DNA of 64,000 nt. It comes from Monocercomonoides exilis (Eukaryota > Preaxostyla > Oxymonadida > Polymastigidae). A model generated the notes under the pieces. That model did not search any database. It saw only the letters and a list, made by a program, of their open reading frames with translations, and was not told the DNA's origin. The stretch lies in contig LSRY02000041.1 in assembly GCA_001643675.2 (NCBI GenBank), positions 629,501 through 693,500 of the forward strand, written 5' to 3'. Shown piece by piece: positions 12,883 through 21,780 of this stretch (the stretch's first letter is position 1; each line of letters opens with the position of its first letter). The position numbers and the translations under genes are program-made.

Positions 12883-15800
12883 TGCGAATTGGGAGGGATA
12901 GCAACTGAAAGAGGATCATCATTTTTCATCCCTGTTTTGGAAGAGGTGAAGAATATTTCTCAGCCAAATGGAGATGCGGAGTTGATGATTGTGGGAAAGT
13001 TGCTTCTACCATGTGATTTGTCAGTGAAGATGAGCAAGAAAAATGGGGATGAGGAGGAGATTGTGAGAAAGGGAATTGAAGAAGAAGGGTTTGTGTCAGA
13101 GAATGAGATTCACTCAGTTATTTCATGTTCAGAACTGGAGAAAGTGAGAGAAGAGACAGAATTGAGTGTGTGGATTGTGTTTGGCAAAGGAGATTCACCA
13201 TCATCAACAGAGCGATTTATTGTGAAGAACAGTAGTGAAAGTGTTGGAAAAGGAGATGAAAGGATTGTTGAAGGAGAGAAAGAAGGGAAATCATCATGGG
13301 CTGTTTTTTGTCTGATATTTGTTGTTTTGTTTTTGATTGTTCTGATTGTTGCTGTTGTTCTAGCCGTTCGATGGAAGAAGGCAAAGAATGAAAACAAAGA
13401 TCTGAGAGAGATTGTGAATGACACAGTGAGGAAGGATCCGAAGGCGTTTGAGATGGTGACGATGGAGATGTCGCCAGAGGAGCAGTGGAGGAGAGCAGAA
13501 AGGGAGGCTGAGAAGAAGAACGAAGAGAGGATGAAGAAAAGAATAAATGGAAAGGAGATGGTGCATTCAGAATCTGAAGAGTACCTTCTATCTGAAAGTG
13601 GCTCCACTGAATATATATTGGGAAAAGATTCAGACAAGATTCCTGAATGGGCATTGGAAAAGGTGGATGAGGAAGAGATAAGGAAGAGAACACCATCACC
13701 ATCCATTTCATCTATCTCATCCACTTCAACAACTGATTCAGATTCGACATTTGTTCGTGGGGAGGATCTGTGTCCAACCACCTCATCAATGTCAAACCTG
13801 GTGGATGCGATGGCCTGTTCGTCTCCTCATGAGAAGCTGATTGTGGACTTGAGGGATTCGCTGTTCATGCTGCTTCATGGGAGGAATGAGAAGAAGGAAA
13901 TGGATATTGGCAGCCTTGAACAAAGAGAGATTACAGCTGCGCAGGTATTGTTCTGGGTGGCTAATCTGGCGCTCCACTCGTTTGATGAGATGGAAAATGG
14001 ATTATCATCTCTTTCCACTCTGAATCCTCACATTGTTCTCTTCTCAGAGCACATGGTGATCTGCATTGCAATGCATTCAGACTTCTCTTCTGATGATTCA
14101 GATTCCTCATCCATCTCTTCATTGAGCATTGTTTCTTCTTCCTCGAATATTTCAGTGATGAGCGAGAGATTCACAGACTCGCCTCCGCCCTCGTCTGCGT
14201 TTGAGGATGAGAATGATTTCAAAAAAGAGTGCTTGAGGTGGAAGGCGCCGGAGCTGTTGATCAACAAGAAGATGGGTGCAACAAAGGAGTCAGTTTCGTT
14301 CTCGATTGGGATGATGCTGTGGGAGTGCTTGACACTGGATATCCCGTTTGGGGAGTATGATGCGGAGACAGCAGGGCAGAAGATTGTGAATGGGGAAAGG
14401 CCGAGCATGAGCAAAGTGGAGGGATGTCGTCTGAAGGGAATGGTGGAGAAAAGTGTCATGGTGCAGAGGCCAGACAGAATAACGCTTTGGGAGATGAAGA
14501 GAGAGTTGATTAAATTGTTTCCAGCAAATGCAGCGATGGTGACAGTGACAGATGCGCTGTGCTATGCAGGCAGAAAGAGCGAGGCGAGACACGAAAGCCG
14601 TGTTCGAAGTGGCAGCAGAATAGTGGAGTGTGTTTTAATTGATGAGCACAAAGACATTATTATTGTTGGTAATTAGAACAGCCCAAACAACAAAAGCGAG
14701 AGAAATTGAAAAGACGATTTCGATAAAAATGTAATGTGTATGCATGCATGTATGTATGTTTGTATGCATTTTATAAATAAATCATTTATGGACGAACACT
14801 GAAGCAGTGATGGTTCATTTGTTGCATATTTTTGTGTGTCTGATTGTGAACACACTCTCTTGATTTATTGGAAAGATCGTTTGCTTATATTGGCTCATAT
14901 GATGCTTATGATTGATGAGCAAAGTGTGGAAATGAACAAGTTTCCGCTTTCAGTTAATGAGTTGAGAGGCTATTTTCAAAATCATTTATGTGTGGATATT
15001 TATCGAATTAAGTTTTTTTTTTTAAAAAAGAAAATAAAAAATTAGATTGACTTTTATTTCTTTTTTTTTTATTTGGATTTTGTGTTTCTTATTTGAATGA
15101 TTTTTTTTTCGAATTAAACTTGTTTGTTTCACGAATTTATATGTAATTAAAAAGCCAAGTTTTTATTTCTATTTGTGTATGTATGCTGATTATCATCCTT
15201 GGCCATTAAAAAAAGACACTTTCTGTATTTTCATCCTCATAGCATTATGAATGTTTGCAGTCATTTTGAATGGATGGGTATTTTCATTAAGACATTACGC
15301 ATCAAACTTCATGTTTTTGTTTGTTTGTTTATTTAAGCAAGATTTATGAAAAGGGACGGGGTGATTTTTTTGTCAGGACAAAAAAAAATTTTTTTAAATC
15401 AGGATAAAATTAAAAAATCGTGTAACACGGCAAGTTTTCGAATTAAAATTGCAGTAACCTCTATGGTCGTATCTCGATATCTGTTGCATCCATTCATACA
15501 TTAAAAATAAAACTCAACACTTTTATTAATTTTAAAAGGAAATAATATGTTGATTGTTTAAGGACTCCGTTTTTGTTCAATTATTCTATTTTTTATGAAG
15601 CATCTTGATTCGACTTTTATTGATAAATCTAATGATTTCTGTGTAATAAGAAGTTCTTGTTGTTTTTTCATCTTCAACAATTTGTTTATTTTTTTTTCCC
15701 TTTTTTTCGGATAGAATCGGAAATAATCCTCTTCGAAAGAACACAGTCAACAAAATCACTTCTAAAATTATTTATGAAAAGTTCAGGGGCTTTTCTCTTC

Positions 15801-16148
15801 AATTGTCACAAACAATTGCAAAAATAAAACAGTATGGCAAGTTGCAACTTTGCATTACATTCAGAAACTCATTTGTTTTTTGGATTATTTTGGATAAAAT
15901 GTTTATCTTTTTGTTTTCATTTTTAATCTTGTCATGGGCGAATTTTTCTTTTTTTTTTTTGCAATTCATGTATTTTCCATGAATCATATCAAAAGCTCGA
16001 AAATATACCAATTACCCCAATTATTATTCAAAATTGTTAAACTTATTATTCGAAATTAGTTTTTTTGAGTGTTATTGAATTTGAAATTTGTTGAGTCAAC
16101 CTGGTTATTGGCTGAATGTGTGAAAGAGAACATAGTTAGTTTCATATG
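12883..16148 (+). repeat. Left arm of 3.27-kb palindrome
   Basis: Reverse complement of 21775-25042. The arm covers the last 598 codons of giant gene 1 and 1,472 bp of 3' flank and ends inward at CATATG (16143-16148). The predicted proteins are identical. The only differences I found are two single-base changes in homopolymer length, a T run near 15570 (5 versus 6) and one near 15393 (7 versus 8), which account for the arm lengths of 3266 and 3268 bp. Confidence 0.9.
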
Positions 16149-16402
16149 GGTTGTTATTTTTGAAATCATAACTTTTTTCGGTGAGATATTTTTTCAAAAA
16201 TTGTTTGACTGTGAAAAAATTTTGTATACAAATTGAAAATTTATAACAACTGTTGGAAAAAAAGATGCTTTTGCTCAAATAAAGATGATGATGTCTTTTA
16301 AAGAACTTTTTTAACTTTTCAATGAACTTTTGTTAAAATTCAAAATAAATTTTCGAACAGAAAATTTTCGAATGAAAAAATATGATTTCAAAAATAATCA
16401 CA
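14677..16402. other. 3' flank of giant gene 1 and palindrome centre
   Basis: Non-coding. It holds the 3' flank shared with the other arm to 16148, then about 254 bp of AT-rich sequence found only on the left side. Short frames here, such as 14836-15045, recur mirror-fashion at 22880-23089 because of the palindrome and are not supported as genes. Confidence 0.6.
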
Positions 16403-16418
16403 CATATGTGTGATTATT
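16393..16418. repeat. 26-bp perfect palindrome at element junction
   Basis: A perfect inverted repeat centred on CACATATGTG. Its inner half is the outer end of the retroelement's terminal repeat. The outer half lies in the spacer of the larger palindrome. Confidence 0.8.
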
Positions 16419-16472
16419 CGCAATGTTGCTAATCTTCAAACGCAAGGAGCAGATTTGCTCCTCAACAATGAG
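16403..16472 (+). repeat. Left inverted terminal repeat of DIRS element
   Basis: It begins CATATGTGTGATTATTCG and ends CAACAATGAG. It is the reverse complement of 21711-21780 apart from one C/T difference. Confidence 0.85.
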
Positions 16473-16501
16473 TTCTGAAATCCCTCACTCTTTTTATCTC
16501 C

Positions 16502-16515
16502 TCTGATCAAAAACC
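16502..16515 (+). repeat. Subterminal direct repeat, left copy
   Basis: TCTGATCAAAAACC lies 30 bp inside the left terminal repeat and recurs in the same orientation at 21676-21689, 22 bp inside the right one. Subterminal repeats of this kind in DIRS-type elements may guide joining of the circular form. Confidence 0.6.
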
Positions 16516-17945
16516 CTCCTGCCTAGCACGCTCTAGTGCGGCGGATGAGTTGAGAGCGTGCGGCTGATGGTGCGGAACTCCTGCTCTATACCCTCTCTCT
16601 CTCTTGGGATATCTTTGAGGAGACATCAGTCTGGCCCTTGCCTCTTCAGTGTCATTACCTATCTGTCCAATACTTCTTCCGCTACGCCTCTTCCGATCTT
16701 TGCCTCTCTTCTTCAGCAGAGTTGTGTCCTTTACTCCAGTCAGCTCACTGATGTGACTGGGGATTATGGAGGGTGTCTTCTGGCGACTCGGTTGTCGGGA
16801 TGCTGAGTTTCGTGGCTTAGCCGTCTCACCTCTGTTTTCTTCTCCACTCGGCAGTTTCTTTCTTCCTCTTGATCGCTTTCTCGTAAGCTTCTTCCCTATC
16901 TCAGATCCCGCTTTGGGTAATTCCTCTGTGCGATCTTTCATATCTGCATCTGCTATCTCCAGCGTCCCCTCCTTCGTGTCTCCGCTCCTATCTGTCTTAT
17001 AATCTTCTCCCCTCTGGAGTACTGATCCACATATTGTCTCCAGGATCCAATTTGTGTCCTGTACCAGAAACACGGTATAGTATTCCTGGGCCACTCTCGA
17101 ACCAGGTGCCCATCTCGCATACGCATTGATCGCCTTCCAGTCCGCTCCTTCTCGTCTTGCTAAGTGTGAAATCACTGCGTATCTTATAGAGTACTCGTTG
17201 AAAGTTTCGGGAATTTCGTTCTCTCTCAAAATAGCAGTTAGTTCTTCTTTGATCTTCTGTAGGTTAGCGGGCCTACTCCCTTCTATGTCGAACCACACAT
17301 GTTCACTCTGAAACGTCGTCTTTGTATAATCCATCCAGCGTTGGAGCGCCTCCACTGCATAGATACGTGGATTTGGACGTTTATTTATTATTACTATGAA
17401 AACCTCACCTCCAGACGTCTTGATTCGAACTTGTGTCTGTTCTTTATTTTTTTTAAACATCGTTGTCTCTCTTCTCATTCTTTCCAGCTCTGCTGGCCTT
17501 GAAGCACCGAAAATCATGGTCAGGATGAGAGCTCTCCTTTAGAGGGTCTGTGGGTCCGTCATCTCATGGGTGGCTTCTGCCCATTTGGTGATAATTGTAA
17601 AATCCCACTTTGGTTTACATCATTTGCCCTTTCTCGGCTTCTCTCCCATATCGGTTCTTTGAAATATCTCTATATCCTTAATTCCATTTTCATCTTCTAA
17701 AAAAGGTTAATGGAATCCAGTTCTTTCCGTACTGTCTGATGAATCAATCCACTTGAGAGGTTCGTATTTGAAAGTGTTTCAGTGAACTTTGCCATAATCC
17801 ATTTAGCATCTTTGGTTGTGATGGGAACGGTGTCATCCATGCTCTCCCAATCAAGGAATTGTTTGAATCTTCGCAGTGCTCTCCACGTATATCTTTCCCT
17901 CTTCTGGTTTTTCAGTATTGCTGCTGCTATGTCTTTTTCTCCCAC
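16507..17945 (-). pseudogene. Tyrosine recombinase of DIRS element
   Basis: The N-terminal DNA-binding part is 17697-17945 (YTWRALRRFKQFLDWES). After several stops the catalytic part runs from about 17570 to 16507, with ILTMIFGASRPAELERM carrying the first catalytic arginine. YSIRYAVISHL takes the place of the usual HxxR box, with tyrosine instead of histidine. YARWAPGSRVAQEYY supplies the tryptophan and the nucleophile tyrosine. About 190 further residues, rich in lysine, arginine and serine, follow. These enzymes cut and rejoin DNA through a covalent tyrosine link and would insert the circular cDNA. The stops between 17517 and 17697 break the gene. Confidence 0.75.
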
Positions 17946-18420
17946 TTATTCTCCCAATGTTTGGAAGAGGTCCCTTCCTTGTATATTCTCTTCTCCAGTG
18001 TGACGCATATCACCTCTCCTGGGGGTAGTTTCCAGCCTTCCCTCCTCATCCTGGCTCCCTGAATCATGCACTCCTGAAAGGTCCCCAGGGTCTTTATCAA
18101 ATGCCCAGGCTGCAGAAGCGGGGTCCAGGTCTGCCACCTCCAGGCCGGCAGAATCAGAATCGTCAGTTCCCTCTGGGCTTCCTTCATCTTCTCTTTCAGG
18201 GTCCGTCCAATGTTTCTCAGGAACGGGTGGACTAGCACTATCTCATTTTCTCGCATTTCTCTCTCTCTCTCTTCCTTCTCACGGAGGATAGTCTCCAAAT
18301 CCTTCCGCAGGGCACCGGAGCAATCGGTTCTAAAATTGTATCTGGTGTTCTCGGTGCGATTGTTTGTACTATCTCTGCGACTTTCTTCCCCCTCAGTGCA
18401 TAATCCGGCTTTCTTGCCAT

Positions 18421-18963
18421 CCGGCTGAGTGCACCTGCTTCCGTGTTCTGTTCTCCCGGGAGGTGTTCCGTTTGTATTGTTATGTCCAGGCTGTTCAGTT
18501 TCTTCTCTTATGCTCTCAGTGTTGGAATGAGCGATGGCACTCCCCTTTTCTTCTGAATCGTCCATCTCGTGGACATGTTGTCTGTCTTCAGATGAATATG
18601 ATCTATCTTCTGTTGTTGCAGCCATGCTCCCTTTATCTCTGGTGTCCTCAACACTGCTCAGGACTCCTTTTCGTTTATCGCTAACGCACTCTCCTGGAGG
18701 GTCCAACTCCCGTGGACATATATCTTCTCCTCTTTGTTCTCCCTCGTTATTGTTAATATTGCACCCCATCCCAGCTCTGAGGCGTCCGTTGTTAGTACTG
18801 CTGGTCTGTTCCTTCTCTTCAGACTCCTTGGTCTGTTCTGAAGCAGGACCTTCCTCCAATGTGTTAATTCTCCCAGCATCATTGGGTTAACTATTACCGT
18901 CCCCTTCCATCCCCCGCGGTCTATTGCCTGTTTCAGCATGTATTGCATTCGCATCGTCCACAA
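18421..18963 (-). pseudogene. RNase H domain of DIRS element
   Basis: The frame at 18658-18963 gives VLTTDASELGWGAILTI, the first RNase H aspartate block. After a stop and frame change the domain goes on with IHLKTDNMSTRW and then EHLPGEQNTEAGALSR, the equivalent of the usual HxPGxxNxxADxLSR end. The last acidic residue has become glycine (AGALSR). RNase H removes the RNA strand during reverse transcription. The joining segment, LAALLGRLNFVRLQHP, is typical of the stretch between RT and RNase H in DIRS polyproteins. The breaks make it non-functional as read. Confidence 0.7.
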
Positions 18964-19092
18964 GCTCGCTGATGGGTGTTGTTACCTCACAAAATTCAGC
19001 CTCCCGAGGAGTGCTGCTAAGTCCCTCGTCTTTTGTCTCCTCCTCTTCTTTGCCAGTCCTATCCATGTTCGCATATCCTCCAGGAGCAGCAC

Positions 19093-20171
19093 TCACTTCC
19101 TCTCCTGGAGCATTACTTCCATCTTCTCTGAGTTCAATAGCCATCCCAGAAACTCCACTCTCCTTCTTGTTCCAACTTCAGTTTCTCTTCCGACAGTGTC
19201 CAGCTTAGATTCCTCAGGAACTGGGCTATCTCCTGTGAGATCGATCTCAAAACTTCCCTGTCTTTGTGCATGAGAAGCATGTCGTCCAGGAATATTACTT
19301 GCTTCACTTTCCCCTCTTCTCTGATATATGACGCTGCCCTTCTCATTATCTTCGTGAATACTCTGGGCGCATCTTTCGCTCCAAATGGCATCACTGCATA
19401 AGCGTAGCATTGACTTTGAAAGCTGAAGCACAGGTGAGGGCTGAACTGTTCGTCCACTTTGACATCCTTGTATACACTCGATATATCCAGAGTGGTCATC
19501 CAATCGTTCTCCTCCAGGAGTTCCACTACTGTCACCTGGGAATCCATCTTGAAGTGTATTCCCTGCACTTCCTCGTTTAGAGCTCTGCAGTCCAGAATTT
19601 TTCTCCACTTTCCGTTTTTCTTTCGCACCGTGAATGTCGGGTTGAACCACTTCACCTCCGACTCCTGAATGGGCTTCACCACTCCTTCCTTCAATTCCTC
19701 CTTCAAGAGGGATAAATAATTGCTCGTCATCTCCTTCGTTCCCCGAAACTCTTGTCTGTGTTTTCTCTCCTCGAGTGAGATTGGGGATTGGTAACTTTTC
19801 CATCGAGCTCTTATACCACTACTCACAAATTTGTCTCCCCCAATCTTCTTCCACTCGCTCAGCCTGTTCACTAGTCTCCCAGGCAGTGGTTTCCTCAGTG
19901 GTTCAATCGCTTCACTCCTCCTCAATTCTGGCGTCTTGTGGCCATGCTGCATCTGTGTATTCCCTTCTCCTTCGAAAATGTCTGCAATAGCTGTCTTCGA
20001 GCTCACCTCCAATGTACTCCCAATTTGGAACTTGATAACAATCCCAGAAGCTCTCCAAACTATCTTCCCGTTCCCCCTCTCGCTCATCTGTCTCGTCACT
20101 CGGGGATATGCGGAGTCTTCTTCTGTTCTCGTTGCCTCGTGTTGCACATCTTCTCTCGATATCCCCATCAA
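19093..20171 (-). pseudogene. Reverse transcriptase of DIRS element
   Basis: The main frame, 19134-20171, shows the RT blocks in order: VRKKNGKWRKILDCRALNEE, DWMTTLDISSVYKDVKVDE, CYAYAVMPFGAKDAPRVFTK and the catalytic VIFLDDMLLMHKD. The downstream thumb region shifts into another frame (RRVEFLGWLLNSEKMEV) ending at 19093. LDD in place of YxDD still leaves the two catalytic aspartates. It would copy element RNA into DNA. The upstream sequence in the same frame is acidic and low in conservation, so the true start is unclear. The frame change at about 19150 is a break. Confidence 0.8.
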
Positions 20172-20397
20172 ACAACCCCTTCTGATTTCTCGTTCTCACT
20201 CCTTCCATTGATCTAACGAGCTCAGAGTCTCTCTGATATTGACATGCTGTTTCTGAATTTCCGTCTCTGATCGCTTCTCGCCCAGAGCTACTGTTTCTCG
20301 TTGAATATTCATTTCGCTGTAATTTGATTCTTTATCTCTTCTCTCTCTGTGTTGCAGCAAAGCAAGGCTCTCTTTTCTCTCTCAACTCTCGCGACCA

Positions 20398-21629
20398 TTA
20401 GTCGGCTCCAATTGTTGATTCCACAGCTGTTCCCCCTTGTGTCCTTGGTGAGGCTGGGTGCAATGGTCCAGTGATTTGAACAGGCCTCCCAACGATGGTT
20501 GGGACATACTGAGCTTTGAACTTGGGCGTTCTCTTCATTCCTTTGAAGTCGGTGAAGGTCCTTACGAATCCCCTTCTCTGGAGTTGTCTGTGAACAAAAC
20601 CCCGGGTGCACCTTCCTGAACTGTGTCTTCTCGGGGGCTCACTTCTGGACGTTACATCCCCGAAACCTGTTGTTGAGTCGGGAGATGCATCGTATCCTGT
20701 TGCATCTCCCTCTGCTTGAAAAAAGCTGGTGCTCTCTACTAGCTTCTTCAGGTTATCCGGCACATCTTTCAGACATTCCTCCTTCTAAAAAAACCTTTCG
20801 CGCTTTCCCAACTCGATTGGGGATAACATTTAGTAGGTTAATTCTGCTGATTCAGTCGGCGATAAGCGCATATGCACATAATAATCCTCTCAATCGTTCC
20901 TTCTCCTCTTCCATGAGGTGCGCCTTCTCCAGTTCCTTCACTGTTAGTGATGCAATTGCTTTTGCTGCTTCAAAGCCTGATTCGAGGGCCGGCTGGAGGA
21001 TTTCAATTGCTCGGCTCGCTTCCGGTGAGTCCTTTCTTCCTTCAACAGTGACCCCCATCACTGCCAAGGCGTTCCAACTTGCATCTGTGTGTCTGGTGAA
21101 AAAGTTCTTTTCCGTCTCTGGAATGAATGGATTTAAGATATCATCGTTTATCCTGATCGATCCGGCCTGGCAAAACTCCATAAATCTTTTCAGTTCACCC
21201 GCCTGTCTCCTGGGCGTAAGCCATTCGTCTGGGAAAATTCCCAAAAAGTCTTCAGATCTTTCCTGCTCTTCTTCCCGCTTTTCTGTCCTTCCGGAATCGT
21301 TCTCGCTTGTTTCTTCTTCGTCCCATCTCTTCATCTGGTTACGTTAGCGACTGCCCCTCAATCGCTGTCTGTGTCTCTTCTTTGCGATCATCTCTGTAAA
21401 ATTGGTTTCGGACTCAGATTCCCTTTATCTCGTCAGAGATCTTCTTCTTGGCCGTTCCTTCTTCGTCTTTCTCATTGGTTATATTACTTCTGCTCCAAAG
21501 TGACTTAGTCCTCCTCTGCTCCTCAACACTTCATCGATCCAGTTTTCAACTTTTTTGAGCCTTTGAACAAGATCAAATTCCTTTTCATCTCCAACTCTGT
21601 TCGACTGTCTAACATGTTCTTGTTCCATT
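20398..21629 (-). pseudogene. gag-like region of DIRS element
   Basis: An ATG at 21629 opens a coiled-coil leader (FDLVQRLKKVENWIDEVL) that stops after about 50 codons. A second stretch (20852-21334) continues with LKRFMEFCQAGSIRINDDIL and an alanine-rich helix region. A third (20398-20763) begins LPDNLKKLVESTSFFQAEG in another frame and ends in a basic, arginine-rich part. Position ahead of RT and composition suggest the capsid/nucleocapsid protein of the element. No zinc knuckle was seen. At least two breaks are present. Confidence 0.55.
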
Positions 21630-21675
21630 CCGACTGCAGACAATAATGTTCACGAAAATGTGAGTATTACAGAAG

Positions 21676-21689
21676 TCTGATCAAAAACC
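21676..21689 (+). repeat. Subterminal direct repeat, right copy
   Basis: TCTGATCAAAAACC, same orientation as the copy at 16502-16515. Confidence 0.6.
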
Positions 21690-21710
21690 ACCCATTCTTA
21701 ATGATAAATA

Positions 21711-21780
21711 CTCATTGTTGAGGAACAAATCTGCTCCTTGCGTTTGAAGATTAGCAACATTGCGAATAATCACACATATG
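21711..21780 (-). repeat. Right inverted terminal repeat of DIRS element
   Basis: Reverse complement of 16403-16472 with one mismatch. Its outer CATATG (21775-21780) is shared with the inner end of the right palindrome arm. Confidence 0.85.

Larger units (their letters stand above)
5330..14676 (+). pseudogene. Giant beta-helix receptor with kinase-like tail, copy 1 (broken)
   Basis: Three open stretches, 5330-9616, 9629-11386 and 11401-14676, read as one protein of about 3110 residues. A signal peptide (MRLTVMFFTVLACNYV) is followed by beta-helix-like repeats (SGGAICM, GGGMCIYS, cysteines) and five cysteine modules marked by CGANETFPC, CGFDYYPC, CGFEEFGC, CGFSEAPC and CGSQSSAC. A transmembrane helix lies at 13297-13375, then a basic cytoplasmic stretch and a protein-kinase-like C-lobe with APE (14245-14253) and SFSIGMMLWECLTLDIPFG. 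The catalytic-loop and DFG positions are degraded. One TGA (9614-9616) stays in frame, and one frame change lies at about 11370-11384. Alignment to copy 2 (23249-35543) runs straight through both. Last 598 codons are identical to copy 2. It is either a young pseudogene or intact with two consensus errors. Confidence 0.75.
16403..21780 (-). mobile_element. DIRS-type tyrosine-recombinase retrotransposon, decayed
   Basis: Inverted terminal repeats of 70 bp (16403-16472 and 21711-21780, one mismatch) enclose, on the minus strand, gag-like, reverse transcriptase, RNase H and tyrosine recombinase regions in that order. No integrase, protease or LTR was seen. Inverted termini plus a tyrosine recombinase are the hallmark of DIRS elements, which integrate through a circular DNA and make no target duplication. 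Base composition is much richer in G+C than the flanks. Several frame changes and stops in gag, RT, RNase H and recombinase show it cannot act alone. It is inserted between the two palindrome arms, directly against the CATATG that ends the right arm. Confidence 0.85.

Noticed and set aside
12138-12929. 263-codon open frame antisense to giant gene 1, and similar antisense frames at 8874-9503, 10006-10416 and 13110-13781
   Set aside because: They mirror the purine-rich coding strand, giving Ser/Pro/His/Leu-rich translations without motifs, and appear again in mirror position in the other palindrome arm.
14836-15045. 69-codon frame present twice (also 22880-23089)
   Set aside because: It recurs only because it lies in both palindrome arms. 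It ends in a poly-Lys run from an A-rich tract and has no family motif.
16403-21780. LTR (Ty3/gypsy) retrotransposon or bacterial prophage integrase
   Set aside because: The ends are inverted, not direct, no DDE integrase or protease is present, and the tyrosine recombinase sits next to RT and RNase H, which is the DIRS layout.
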